Origin: Paraburkholderia acidisoli
GTDB taxonomy: Bacteria > Pseudomonadota > Gammaproteobacteria > Burkholderiales > Burkholderiaceae
Assembly: GCF_009789675.1 (NCBI RefSeq)
Contig: NZ_CP046915.1
Coordinates: forward strand, 1,240,001 to 1,304,000
Length of the DNA stretch: 64,000 nt
Direction: 5' to 3'
Every line of letters starts with the position of its first letter. The stretch's first letter is position 1. Below are positions 50,941-60,150 of this stretch, piece after piece. The notes beneath the pieces were generated by a model. The model ran no database searches and had not been told where the DNA came from. It saw only the letters and a program-made list of their open reading frames with translations. A program made the position numbers and the translations under genes.

Positions 50941-52872
50941 ATGCAGAAAACCGGTACGCACTTTCAACCCGTCGAGAACATTCTTCACGCCCCTACGGCT
51001 TCCACCATCGCGGCACATCGCGCCGCACTCGAGTCGCTTCCGTTAGAAGATGGTCTGGACGAAAAAGAAGCGCGGCGCGGTTCCGTCGCGACAGTGCCGG
51101 ACGCCGAAGTGCGCGATGAATACGGACGACTGATCTGGAGTCTCGCGGAATACGGTTTCCTTGACCCGCAAGACGCGCCGCCGACCGCGCACCCCGCCCT
51201 GTGGCGGCAGGCCAGATTGAACCGCATTCATGGACTCTTCAAGGTCACCGAACGAATCTATCAGGTGCGCGGATTCGATCTCGCAAACATGACAATAGTA
51301 GAAGGCGATACTGGCATTATCGTCATCGACCCGCTCACGGTGAAAGAAACGGCCAGTGCCGCGCTCGATCTTTACTATGCTCACCGACCGAAGCGGCCGG
51401 TGATTGCCGTGATTTACAGCCATAGCCACACCGATCACTTTGGCGGCGTGAAGGGCGTAACGTCGGTGGAAGACGTTCGCGCGGGGAGGGTGGCGGTAAT
51501 TGCACCGGCAGGCTTCATGGAAGAGGCCGTGTCCGAAAATGTGCTCGCGGGCCGGGCGATGGATCGCCGCGCGCAGTTCCAGTTCGGGCATACGCTGGCT
51601 CGCGGCGCCTGTTGTCAGATCGACTCGGGTCTCGGCAAGAACATGCCGAGCGGCACTGTGACGCTCATCGAGCCTACCGTCCTCATTGAACAGGAAAGCG
51701 AAACCCACGTAATAGACGGCGTGGAAATCGTTTTTCAGTTGACGCCGGAAAGTGAAGCGCCTGCGGAGATGCATTTTTTCTTTCCGCAATTCCGTGCGCT
51801 CAATCTCGCGGAAAATGCCACACGTACGCTGCATAACCTGTGTCCGCTGCGCGGCGCACAAGTGCGCAATGCGCGGCTCTGGTCGCACTATCTGAACCTC
51901 GCGTTGGAGCGCTACGCGCCGCATGCCGACGTGGTGCTCGCGCAGCATCACTGGCCGACGTGGGGCAACGAACGGCTGACGCGCTTTCTCGAGCAGCAGC
52001 GCGATCTGTACAAATACCTGCATGACCAGACGGTAAGGTTGATGAACCAGGGTCGCACCGCGCCCGAGATCGCCGAAGAGATGATGCTGCCCGATTCGTT
52101 GCGCGCACAATGGCACACGCACGGCTACTACGGCACCGTCTCGCACAATGTGAAGGCGATCTATCAGCATTATTTGAGCTGGTACGACGGTAATCCTTCA
52201 CATCTTCACGCGTTGCCGGATGAACAGTCCGCGCCGCGATACGTCGAATACATGGGCGGCATTGCCGCGATCATGGAGCGCGCGCGGCGCGATTTCGACA
52301 ACGGAGACTACCGGTGGGTGGCGGAAGTCATGAACCGCGTCGTGTTCGCCGATCCGCAGTGTCGCGAGGCGCGCGAACTCGGCGCCGCCGCACTCGAACA
52401 GATGGGCTTTCAGGCGGAATCGGCTACGTGGCGAAACGCGTTCCTGCTCGGCGCGCGCGAGTTGCGCGAAGGCGTCGGCGACGGATCGAGACATTCCACG
52501 CGCGGCGGCGATCTGCTGCAGGCCATGACGCCAGGTCAGTTCTTCGATTTCCTCGCCGTGACCGTCAACGGGGAAAAAGCGCAAGTTCTCGATCTGCGTA
52601 TCGACTGGGTGTTTACGGAACGCGATCAACGATACGCGTTGCGAGTCGCAAACGGCGCTCTGACGTGGTCGAAGACGCCACATCGCGCGGCTGTCGATTT
52701 CGTCGTGCATATGAACGATGCCGCGCAAGTGCTCGTGTTGATGGGCGAGACGGGATTTCTCTCGGCAATCGAAAAAGCGTTCGTGAGCGTTGAAGGAAAT
52801 CGAACATGGTTCGACGCTTTCGTGGCCACGTTGGAACGCGGCAACGGCCGCTTCAATGTCGTGGAGCCGTGA
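50941..52872 (+). CDS. Alkyl sulfatase, SdsA1/BDS1/YjcS type
   Basis: 643 residues, three domains. The metallo-beta-lactamase catalytic domain has the binuclear zinc motif SHSHTDHFGGVKG (about 160-172), further ligands in ENVLAGRAMDRRAQFQFGHTLARG, and HHWPTWGNERL. A helical dimerisation domain follows (about 370-500, VSHNVKAIYQHYLSWYDGNPSHLHALP) and an SCP2-like C-terminal domain. These enzymes cleave primary alkyl sulfates to alcohol and sulfate. No signal peptide is visible, so it should act in the cytosol, unlike secreted SdsA1. Start at ATG 50941; ribosome site weak. Confidence 0.95.
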   Translation: MQKTGTHFQPVENILHAPTASTIAAHRAALESLPLEDGLDEKEARRGSVATVPDAEVRDEYGRLIWSLAEYGFLDPQDAPPTAHPALWRQARLNRIHGLFKVTERIYQVRGFDLANMTIVEGDTGIIVIDPLTVKETASAALDLYYAHRPKRPVIAVIYSHSHTDHFGGVKGVTSVEDVRAGRVAVIAPAGFMEEAVSENVLAGRAMDRRAQFQFGHTLARGACCQIDSGLGKNMPSGTVTLIEPTVLIEQESETHVIDGVEIVFQLTPESEAPAEMHFFFPQFRALNLAENATRTLHNLCPLRGAQVRNARLWSHYLNLALERYAPHADVVLAQHHWPTWGNERLTRFLEQQRDLYKYLHDQTVRLMNQGRTAPEIAEEMMLPDSLRAQWHTHGYYGTVSHNVKAIYQHYLSWYDGNPSHLHALPDEQSAPRYVEYMGGIAAIMERARRDFDNGDYRWVAEVMNRVVFADPQCREARELGAAALEQMGFQAESATWRNAFLLGARELREGVGDGSRHSTRGGDLLQAMTPGQFFDFLAVTVNGEKAQVLDLRIDWVFTERDQRYALRVANGALTWSKTPHRAAVDFVVHMNDAAQVLVLMGETGFLSAIEKAFVSVEGNRTWFDAFVATLERGNGRFNVVEP

Positions 52873-52990
52873 CTTTGGAATTGGGCGCTGAAGAGTTGTC
52901 GAGCGCGGCGGGCAATGTAGTCAGTCGGTGAGAAGGGAATCGGTTTGGAGTGTTCTAAAAAAATCAGCAAATAATAAACAGGAGTACGAA

Positions 52991-54163
52991 ATGGAGACGA
53001 AACTGGTTGGTATTGGTGCGTTGGTATGTGCCTCGGTTTGTCATGCGCAAACCTCGGTTACGTTGTACGGCCTTGTCGATACCGGTGTGGCTTACGTGAC
53101 CAACGCGGGCGGTGCGCATCAATATTCGATGGCGAACGGCGCGCACTCGGGCAGCCGTTGGGGTTTGAGAGGGCGCGAAGACCTCGGTGGCGGCAACGAT
53201 GCGATCTTCGTGCTCGAAGCGGGTTTCAACAGCGCGAATGGTGCGATCGGACAGAACGGCACGGAATTCGGCCGCCAGGCATTCGTCGGGTTGTCGCGCG
53301 CGGAGGGTTCGGTCACGCTGGGCCGCCAATACTCGCCGACATTCGAATTGTTCTTCCCGTTTCTCCCCATTTCCAACGGTTCGGCGGGGTCGGGGTTCGG
53401 CATTCATCCCGGCGACGTCGACAACCTCGACACGTTCAACCGCATTGCCAACTCGCTGAAGATAACGACTGCCGACTATCACGGGCTGAAGGGCGAAGCG
53501 CTGTACAGCTTCGGCGGCCAGCCCGGATCGATTGCCCGCAATCAGATCTGGAACGTCGCGGTTCGCTATATGCAAGGTCCGCTGGGACTCGCGGCTTCGT
53601 ATCAATCGACCGATCGCCCCAACTATTCGTTCTGGGGCGACAAGGCCAACGACAGCACGACCGGCAGCAATATTGCCAGCCCGATTCTTCGCGGCTACGC
53701 CACGGCCGGCAAGCAGGACATCTTCGCGGCCGCCGCCTCGTGGAAGGCCGGCCCGGCGCGTTTCAACCTGATCTACACCAACACGCGCTTCGATCATCTC
53801 GGCACGGTTGCGGTCAGCGGACTCACGCCGGCCATGGCCGCCAACCGCGGCGTGGCCAGCATCAACGTGTACGAAGCGAACGCCGGTTACTTCGTCACGC
53901 CGTTCCTGCTGGTCGGCGCGGCGTTTTCCTATACACGCAACGGCGGCACCAACGGCCGCGAGGGCGCGGGCTACAGTCAGACCAATGCGGGCATCGACTA
54001 CTTCGTGTCCAAGCGGACCGATCTCTATGGCCTCCTCGTGCATCAGGTCGCTTCGGGTGTCGATTCCACTGGCAACCGGGCCGTAGCGATCGTGCCCGGC
54101 AACACGGCTTCGACCAGCAACCAGCAAACGCTCGTCACGGTCGGTATTCGTCACAAGTTCTGA
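52991..54163 (+). CDS. Gram-negative trimeric porin
   Basis: 390 residues. The leader METKLVGIGALVCASVCHAQ is short but ends in AQ before TSVTLYGLVDTGVAYVTN, the porin start. RWGLRGREDLGGGNDAIFVLEAGF and GRQAFVGLSRAEGSVTLGRQYSP follow, and the chain ends VTVGIRHKF with the terminal Phe. AGGAG precedes the ATG at 52991. It differs in sequence from the porin at 26121 and, from its position, should pass the substrate of this operon. Confidence 0.95.
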   Translation: METKLVGIGALVCASVCHAQTSVTLYGLVDTGVAYVTNAGGAHQYSMANGAHSGSRWGLRGREDLGGGNDAIFVLEAGFNSANGAIGQNGTEFGRQAFVGLSRAEGSVTLGRQYSPTFELFFPFLPISNGSAGSGFGIHPGDVDNLDTFNRIANSLKITTADYHGLKGEALYSFGGQPGSIARNQIWNVAVRYMQGPLGLAASYQSTDRPNYSFWGDKANDSTTGSNIASPILRGYATAGKQDIFAAAASWKAGPARFNLIYTNTRFDHLGTVAVSGLTPAMAANRGVASINVYEANAGYFVTPFLLVGAAFSYTRNGGTNGREGAGYSQTNAGIDYFVSKRTDLYGLLVHQVASGVDSTGNRAVAIVPGNTASTSNQQTLVTVGIRHKF

Positions 54164-54257
54164 GGCGGCGCGCGAAAAGGGTGACTGCCCGTGCGTGGCC
54201 CACGCCGCTATCGCGATCGTCGAGCGACCGTTTTCGATTTTTCAAGGAGAGTTATTG

Positions 54258-55328
54258 ATGCTCAGTTACGACGTCGTCGAGCACGGCCAACCGCTGCAAG
54301 CGCGCCTTCGCGAGACGCCTGTGCCAGGCCCGCGCGAGGTAGTGATCCGAATCAGCCATTCGGGTCTCTGTCATTCCGATATCCATCTCTGGAAAGGCTA
54401 TTTCGAACTCGGCCCGGACAAAAAGCAGAGGCTGGGCGACGCGGGCTTGCAACCGCCGCTCACGCTCGGCCACGAGGCGCTGGGCACGGTCGTCGCGGTG
54501 GGTGCGGAAGTCGATGAGGTCGGTGTGGGCGAAACGCGCCTCGTATTTCCCTGGATCGGCTGCGGTAGCTGCTGGGCGTGCGACGCCGGGCGCTCCGACC
54601 TGTGCGCGAAGCCGAGGAACATCGGCATTGCGCTGCCCGGCGGATTCGCCACGCACATGGTCGTGCCCGATGCAAAGTATCTCGTCGACGTGACCGGACT
54701 CGACGCCGGATTCGCCGCCACCCTGGCTTGTTCGGGCGTGACGTCGTATGCGGCGGTCGGCAAGCTGCCGACACTGCGCGCCGACGACTGGGTAGCCGTG
54801 ATCGGTTGTGGCGGCGTCGGCATGACGGCGATTTCGATTCTGAAAGCGCTCGGCATTGCGAACATCGTCGCGCTGGACGTGGACGATAACAAGCTGCAAG
54901 CGGCGCAGTCGCTGGGCGCTACAAAGACCTTGCGTGCGGATGCCGACGGCGCGGCCAGGGCGCTGTTCAAGGCGGCCGGCGGTATGCTCGCGGCGGCGAT
55001 CGACTTTGTCGGCATGCCTAAAACCTTCAACCTCGGCTATGGCGCGTTGCGCAAGGGCGGCACGCTCGTTCTGTGCGGCTTGCACGGTGGCGAGTGGACG
55101 ACGCCGCTGCCGCTGCTCTCGCAGCGCTCCATTTCGATCATGGGCTCCTACGTCGGCACGCTGGAAGACCTCAAGGCGACGGTTCAGCTTGCGAAGGACG
55201 GCAAGCTTGCGCCCACGCCGGTGCGGGTGCGTGACGCCGCCGAAATCAATGAAGCGCTCGACGATCTCAACAGCGGGCGCATTCTGGGTCGAACGGTTCT
55301 GGACTTCAGCGGAGTGGACGCGCAATGA
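54258..55328 (+). CDS. Zinc-dependent alcohol dehydrogenase (MDR family)
   Basis: 356 residues. Catalytic-zinc ligands are in GLCHSDIH (Cys 38 region) and LGHEALG; structural zinc is in [15 protein letters not shown]. The NAD site is [17 protein letters not shown], followed by VALDVDDNK, whose Asp indicates NAD. It should oxidise the alcohol set free by the sulfatase to the aldehyde. AAGGAGAG lies before the ATG, and its stop overlaps the ALDH start (ATGA at 55325-55328). Confidence 0.92.
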   Translation: MLSYDVVEHGQPLQARLRETPVPGPREVVIRISHSGLCHSDIHLWKGYFELGPDKKQRLGDAGLQPPLTLGHEALGTVVAVGAEVDEVGVGETRLVFPWIGCGSCWACDAGRSDLCAKPRNIGIALPGGFATHMVVPDAKYLVDVTGLDAGFAATLACSGVTSYAAVGKLPTLRADDWVAVIGCGGVGMTAISILKALGIANIVALDVDDNKLQAAQSLGATKTLRADADGAARALFKAAGGMLAAAIDFVGMPKTFNLGYGALRKGGTLVLCGLHGGEWTTPLPLLSQRSISIMGSYVGTLEDLKATVQLAKDGKLAPTPVRVRDAAEINEALDDLNSGRILGRTVLDFSGVDAQ

Positions 55329-56785
55329 CGACGACTCATACCATCGTCGCCGAGTATCCGGCGGTGCGTCTGCTGATTGCCGGCGAATGGCGTGCCGCCG
55401 CCGATGCGGGCACCCTGGACGTGCTGAATCCCGCGAGTGCGGAGGTCGTCGGTCAGGTCGCGCGCGCCACGAGTGACGACGTCGAAGACGCGGCCAACGC
55501 GGCGGCGGACGGGTTTCGCGTCTGGCGCGCGATGTCCGCGGTCAAACGCGCGCTCATCATGCGAGCCGCGGCGAAGCTGCTGCGCGAACGATCGACGCAG
55601 ATCGCGCAACTCATGACGCTGGAGCAGGGCAAGCCGCTCGCCGAATCGAGAGGCGAAATTCTCGCGGCGGCGGATATTGTCGACTGGTTCGCGGAAGAAG
55701 GCAGCCGGATTTATGGACGGATCGTGCCGTCGCGAAGCGCGAAGGCACAGCAACTGGTTCTGCGCGAGCCAGTTGGTCCGGTGGCCGCGTTTGCGCCGTG
55801 GAATTTCCCCGTGAATCAGGTAGTCCGCAAGTTGGCGGCCGCGCTGGCGGCTGGCTGCTCGATCGTGGTGAAGGCGCCGGAAGAAACGCCGGCCTCGCCG
55901 GCGGCGCTGATCGAGACGTTCGTCGACGCGGGCGTGCCGGCGGGCGTCATTGGGCTGCTTTACGGCGATCCCGCGCGGATTTCGCGCCAGCTCATCGCGC
56001 ATCCGGTCATCCGCAAAGTCACCTTCACGGGCTCCACGGCGGTCGGCAAGCAACTGGCCGCATTGGCGGGCGGCCACATGAAGCGCGTGACGATGGAGCT
56101 TGGCGGCCACGCGCCGGTGATCGTCGCGGAGGACGCGGATATTGAGCGCGCCGTCAAGGCGACCGCCATCGCCAAGTTCCTGAATGCCGGGCAAGTCTGC
56201 ATTTCGCCGACGCGCTTTCTCGTGCACAACAGCCTGCGCGCGCAATTCGTCGAAGGTCTCGCGCGCTACGCGGGCAAGCTCGTGGTCGGCGACGGTCTGC
56301 ACGACACCACCACGTTGGGACCGCTCGCGAACGCAAGACGGCTGGAAGCCATGGAAACGCTCACGCTGGATGCGGTTGCGAAGGGCGCGCGCGTGGCGGC
56401 GGGCGGCGCGCGCTTGCACGACACAGGCTACTTTTTCGCGCCGACCGTGCTCGACGACGTGCCGCGCGACGCCTCGATCTTCAACGACGAACCATTCGGC
56501 CCGGTCGCGGCGGTGAGCGGTTTCGACCGCCTCGACGACGCCATCGACGAAGCGAACCGCCTGCCATACGGCCTCGCCGGTTACGCGTTCAGCCGCTCGT
56601 TCGGCACGATTCACCGGCTGATGCACGGCGTCGAAGTCGGCATGCTCTGGATCAACCAGCCCGCGACGCCGTTTCCTGAACTGCCGTTCGGTGGCGTCAA
56701 GGATTCGGGCTATGGGTCCGAGGGCGGTCCCGAGGCGCTGGATGCGTATCTCGTGGCCAAAGCCGTCTCGATTACCGCGTATTGA
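55325..56785 (+). CDS. NAD(P)-dependent aldehyde dehydrogenase
   Basis: 486 residues of the succinate-semialdehyde/broad aldehyde group. Features are [48 protein letters not shown], the catalytic Glu in [12 protein letters not shown] and Cys in [12 protein letters not shown]. The C-terminus has [15 protein letters not shown]. It would turn the aldehyde from the overlapping alcohol dehydrogenase into the acid that the acyl-CoA ligase activates. Confidence 0.93.
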   Translation: MTTTHTIVAEYPAVRLLIAGEWRAAADAGTLDVLNPASAEVVGQVARATSDDVEDAANAAADGFRVWRAMSAVKRALIMRAAAKLLRERSTQIAQLMTLEQGKPLAESRGEILAAADIVDWFAEEGSRIYGRIVPSRSAKAQQLVLREPVGPVAAFAPWNFPVNQVVRKLAAALAAGCSIVVKAPEETPASPAALIETFVDAGVPAGVIGLLYGDPARISRQLIAHPVIRKVTFTGSTAVGKQLAALAGGHMKRVTMELGGHAPVIVAEDADIERAVKATAIAKFLNAGQVCISPTRFLVHNSLRAQFVEGLARYAGKLVVGDGLHDTTTLGPLANARRLEAMETLTLDAVAKGARVAAGGARLHDTGYFFAPTVLDDVPRDASIFNDEPFGPVAAVSGFDRLDDAIDEANRLPYGLAGYAFSRSFGTIHRLMHGVEVGMLWINQPATPFPELPFGGVKDSGYGSEGGPEALDAYLVAKAVSITAY

Positions 56786-56839
56786 GCGGTTTGATTTGGC
56801 GGGCGTACGAGCCCATGGCGGTTGATTCGGGAGAGTGCG

Positions 56840-57895
56840 ATGTCAGTCAGTTGGTCTTGCCTGAAAGGCGCGAAGATTCTCGACCTGAGCCAGTTGCTGC
56901 CCGGGCCGCACGCAACGTCGATGCTGCGCGACATGGGCGCGGATATCGTCAAAGTGGAACCGCCGGATGGCGGCGATTCCCTGCGAACGTTTGCGCCTGC
57001 GCTCTTCGAGACGTTGAATCGGGGCAAGCGCATCGTCACGCTCGACCTGAAAACGTCGGCGGGGCGTGCGGAACTCTTGTCGCTCGTTGAAACCGCTGAT
57101 GCACTGGTCGAAGGGTTTCGTCCAGGCGTGATGTCGCGCTTCGGCCTCGATCATGCCGAACTCGCGCGGTTCAACCCGGCGATCGTCACGTGTTCGATCT
57201 CGGGATTCGGGCAGTGGGGTCCCTATGCTGCGCGCCCGGGTCACGACCTCAATTTTCTTGCGCTCGGCGGATACTGGGCGATTCCGTCGGCGATGGACGA
57301 GGACGTATCGCGGCCGCGCCTTCGCGTCGCGGATTTCGCCGCGTCGAGCTATGCCGCGTTCTCGCTGGCTGTCGCGATAATGAGCGCGCGGGAAAGTGGC
57401 ATGGGCCAGCATCTCGACGTGTCCATCCACGAGTGTCTCACGGCATGGACGGCGCCGTTCGCGTCGATGATGATCGACAGGCAGGGTGCGCCCGCCGCCC
57501 CGCCCGCGGTGAGGGCGGAAAACGGTCTTTATCGCACGGCAGACGGCCGCCACATCGCACTCGGAATTCTGGAGAACAAGTTCTGGTGCCATTTCGTTGG
57601 CGCCGTTAAGGCACATGCGCCTTTGCTCGCCGACGCGCGATACGCCACGGTCGACGGCCGCCAACGGCACCGTACCGCGTTGCATGAACTACTCACGCGG
57701 ACCTTTGCGGCCGCCCCCCTCGCGCGATGGATCGAACTGCTTTCAGGAGCCGACGTTCCGTTGACGCCCGTCCTGGACGCTTCCGAGCTATTTGCCGATG
57801 CGCATCTGAACGCACGAAGAATGTTTACGGACGCTGACGATGGTGCGGATATTCGCTTTCCGGTGCTTTTTTCGCTTTCGAATACTTCATTGTGA
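56840..57895 (+). CDS. CaiB/BaiF-type CoA transferase (class III)
   Basis: 351 residues. Family marks are GAKILDLSQLLPGPHATSMLRDMGADIVKVEPP, NRGKRIVTLDLKTSAGRAEL, VEGFRPGVMSRFGLDHAEL, and ARPGHDLNFLALGGYW, in which the Asp of GHD is the nucleophile that carries the acyl group. It transfers CoA between carboxylic acids. The ATG at 56840 follows GGGAGAG. Within this operon it offers a second, ATP-free way to activate the acid product. The gene is at the 3' end of the series. Confidence 0.9.
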   Translation: MSVSWSCLKGAKILDLSQLLPGPHATSMLRDMGADIVKVEPPDGGDSLRTFAPALFETLNRGKRIVTLDLKTSAGRAELLSLVETADALVEGFRPGVMSRFGLDHAELARFNPAIVTCSISGFGQWGPYAARPGHDLNFLALGGYWAIPSAMDEDVSRPRLRVADFAASSYAAFSLAVAIMSARESGMGQHLDVSIHECLTAWTAPFASMMIDRQGAPAAPPAVRAENGLYRTADGRHIALGILENKFWCHFVGAVKAHAPLLADARYATVDGRQRHRTALHELLTRTFAAAPLARWIELLSGADVPLTPVLDASELFADAHLNARRMFTDADDGADIRFPVLFSLSNTSL

Positions 57896-58069
57896 AACAA
57901 GGCTGTAGCGGTGGGACCAACATCTCATGAAGATGCCGAAGCGACCCGAAAACGTTATTCGGCTTGAAACCCGCGGGTGACCGCTCTCGACCCTAAGCGG
58001 ACCGACGCCGGTTCTGGATGCGGCCACTCAGAAGTGCGCAGATTGCGAATCCACCGCGTCGCCAAACTT
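57896..58069. other. Intergenic region, no gene
   Basis: 174 bp between convergent genes. It contains short GC-rich inverted segments (GACCGCTCTCGACCC and its neighbourhood at about 57978-57996) that recall small dispersed repeats seen in this order, but I cannot define a unit. No terminator with a T-run is visible. Confidence 0.35.
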
Positions 58070-58615
58070 TTACATCTGCTCCCAGACTTCGTCTTTGGGA
58101 GAGCGGCTACCTGCACCATAAGAATAAAGGCCATCTGCTCGTACAGAAAGTACGTCGCCGGAATCCCGTTCATAGAGAAGCCATTGCTCAACTGACAAGT
58201 CATTGTCATAGGGCCAGGTTCTCAACACACCGCTCAGGTCGAAAGCGAACACCCATGAACTGGGCGTCGAGCCACGCGCGACAGACAGCAACTTTTGACC
58301 GTCAAGTCGCTGTGCCGCAAACGTTATATCATCGTCCGGTGACTCGTTGTGGGCGACCTCTTTGCCGCCCAGTTCAATTGACCAATTGCAGCAATAAATC
58401 CACAAGCGCCAGTTTCCGGTCACCGTCACCTGTCTGCGGCCCAAGAGTTCACGGACCTTTTCGGACGCATCGGGCGAGGCGAGTCCCGGTTCCCTTATCC
58501 GAAGCGAAGGCGGTCCAAACTCTAGCGTAAGAAAGCTCCCGTGCCCCTTCTTCACCGACCAGGCAGGATGCCCATAGACTGCGGACCAGATCCGCTCGAA
58601 TTCGGTGAAATCCAT
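58070..58615 (-). CDS. Hypothetical protein, immunity-protein-like context
   Basis: 181 residues, soluble, moderately acidic, Trp-rich (MDFTEFERIWSAVYGHPAWSVKKGHGS...YNDNLSVEQWLLYE pattern, QM end). No domain is recognised. GGAG lies nine bases before the ATG. Its lower GC and less biased codon use than the operons to the left, and its place beside toxin/immunity-like genes, suggest a horizontally moved immunity protein; that is an inference only. Confidence 0.6.
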   Translation of the reverse strand: MDFTEFERIWSAVYGHPAWSVKKGHGSFLTLEFGPPSLRIREPGLASPDASEKVRELLGRRQVTVTGNWRLWIYCCNWSIELGGKEVAHNESPDDDITFAAQRLDGQKLLSVARGSTPSSWVFAFDLSGVLRTWPYDNDLSVEQWLLYERDSGDVLSVRADGLYSYGAGSRSPKDEVWEQM

Positions 58616-58941
58616 TTTTCTCCATCTTCGTTAGGACTTTCCTAGACCAGCAGCTTGTCATTGCCGGAAAGCAGGTTCGATAAACTGTTTCAAATTGTCG
58701 GTAATTTAGACTGCAAAGTCGAGCGACTGAAGCTGGCCGGGTTGAGGCAGTACTCCCAGCAATTTGCTCGCCGGAAACCGGCCATTGAGGGAGCGCGGGC
58801 GAGACCCTAGCTATTCAAACTGGACGGCGGCCCCGACCGGCGGCTTCTGGCCGCATTGTGTCTCATGGTTATGGTAGCCATCGTAGTGGGAACCTGCGGA
58901 CGGTATCGCCGCTGCATAGGTTACTCCGTTTAGCCTTGAGT
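58616..58941. other. Intergenic region within the toxin/immunity-like island
   Basis: 326 bp with GC lower than the surrounding operons. I see no gene, no clear promoter and no terminator. The stretch around 58690-58720 (AAATTGTCGGTAATTTAGACTG) looks like non-coding debris of an old mobile element, without a definable end. Confidence 0.35.
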
Positions 58942-59370
58942 TCATTGATAAACTTCGTCTACAAGAAAGAAGTGATGGCCGAAAGATCGGACGGATAGTT
59001 GCGCGCCTTCGTGTCCGCGCTCTTTAAAACGATCAAGAGGGGCGTCGGTTTCGTCGTAGACAAGTGTGTAAAAGACGTTGGCTGTGGCTGCACCTCCCGT
59101 GCCTCCCCAATCCCACTCACCATATTTTGGAGGTGCCCCTGGTAGATCATGCGCTAGCTTCGAATAATAATCCTGTTCAACCTGAAATCGGATCCAACTC
59201 GGATCAATTGCGAGTTGGCGAGCGACGATGAGCAAGCCGATGACTATTAGCGGTGTCGCAATGACTAGAGGCAAGCTCACCCAACGGTGCGCACGAAGAT
59301 GGGTAACCAGACTCCAGAAAAGAGTGAAAATGGCGATCAGAGCGGGAATTGCCGTTAATGGAACAAGCAA
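58942..59370 (-). CDS. Hypothetical membrane protein, probably 5'-truncated
   Basis: 142 residues from a TTG at 59370. Two transmembrane helices (about 5-22 and 32-50) precede a soluble domain (SWIRFQVEQDYYSKLAHDLPG ... FGHHFFLVDEVYQ). The same frame stays open upstream to TAG at 59530-59532 and reads FWRFRITACHAYAWLTAGG and FYLGDELDRLFNLD, plausible coding sequence without ATG, GTG or TTG. The true start was therefore probably lost. The gene overlaps nothing on its strand but the upstream open part overlaps the toxin-like frame at 59475. Confidence 0.5.
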   Translation of the reverse strand: MLVPLTAIPALIAIFTLFWSLVTHLRAHRWVSLPLVIATPLIVIGLLIVARQLAIDPSWIRFQVEQDYYSKLAHDLPGAPPKYGEWDWGGTGGAATANVFYTLVYDETDAPLDRFKERGHEGAQLSVRSFGHHFFLVDEVYQ

Positions 59371-59474
59371 AATATCCAGGTTAAAAAGCCGGTCTAACTC
59401 ATCGCCTAGATAAAAGATTCCACCGGCGGTCAGCCAGGCGTACGCATGGCAAGCGGTGATCCGGAATCTCCAAA

Positions 59475-60095
59475 ATGCCCGTGTTTGGGGCTCAAAGGGT
59501 CTACAAGGACATCGCCTCGTTTCACGGTGCTATCACAGCGGTAACGTCTCGCGAGTTGGCGGGGAAGAAAATTTATCGAGCATTTGGCAACGCAAGTCGA
59601 GTGACGCCGGCCAGTGAATCGTTCGCCGGCGGGTTTTGGGCGGCGGCATACTGGGGCGTTGGTGAAGTGCCGAAAACGGCGAAAGCGTGGCGTGAGAGCG
59701 CTGCCGTGCTCGACGACTGGAATGCCAACGGCTTCATGGTTGTCGCCCATCTGCCCGACAATCTGGCGGAACTCTGGCCTGAGGCGAAAGCGTGGATCGG
59801 ACGGATCGCCGAGCAATATAGCCCCGATTCACCCTTTCAATATCTCGAAGGCGGCGGCGAGCAACTTGTCGCCAATTTTGGCAAGAATCTCGTAGAGCAA
59901 ATCACTGCCATTGGCAACGAGGTCAAGGCAGCGGGCTCGAACGAGGTGCGAACCGAAATGATCGACGGCGTGCGTTTCGACTTCTTCAAGACCAACTGGA
60001 AAGACGTGGAACGTGTGCATGGGTATGGCGAGGCCTCGAACAAGCAGGCCGCAACAACACGCAGGCTCACCGAAGACGAAGTACGTGAGAAGTGA
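59475..60095 (+). CDS. Toxin-like C-terminal domain protein, probably truncated
   Basis: 206 residues. It reads KIYRAFGNASRVTPASES, FWAAAYWGVGEVPKTAKAWRES, VLDDWNANGFMVVAHLP and YLEGGGEQLVANFG. An Arg in a YRxFG strand and a later ExxxE-like EGGGE recall ADP-ribosyltransferase-type toxin domains; I regard this as a weak resemblance. An in-frame TGA lies six codons upstream and there is no good ribosome site, so it looks like the 3' end of a larger polymorphic or T6SS effector cut off by recombination. The immunity-like gene follows 55 bp later. Confidence 0.5.
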   Translation: MPVFGAQRVYKDIASFHGAITAVTSRELAGKKIYRAFGNASRVTPASESFAGGFWAAAYWGVGEVPKTAKAWRESAAVLDDWNANGFMVVAHLPDNLAELWPEAKAWIGRIAEQYSPDSPFQYLEGGGEQLVANFGKNLVEQITAIGNEVKAAGSNEVRTEMIDGVRFDFFKTNWKDVERVHGYGEASNKQAATTRRLTEDEVREK

Positions 60096-60150
60096 GAGCG
60101 AGGATGAAAGGCTTATTTAGCGCGTTTAACGGGCAACGGTGGAGCAACTG

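Noticed and set aside
59430..59816. 128-codon minus-strand frame opposite the toxin-like gene
   Set aside because: Overlaps the better plus-strand frame and has no coherent hydrophobic or domain pattern.
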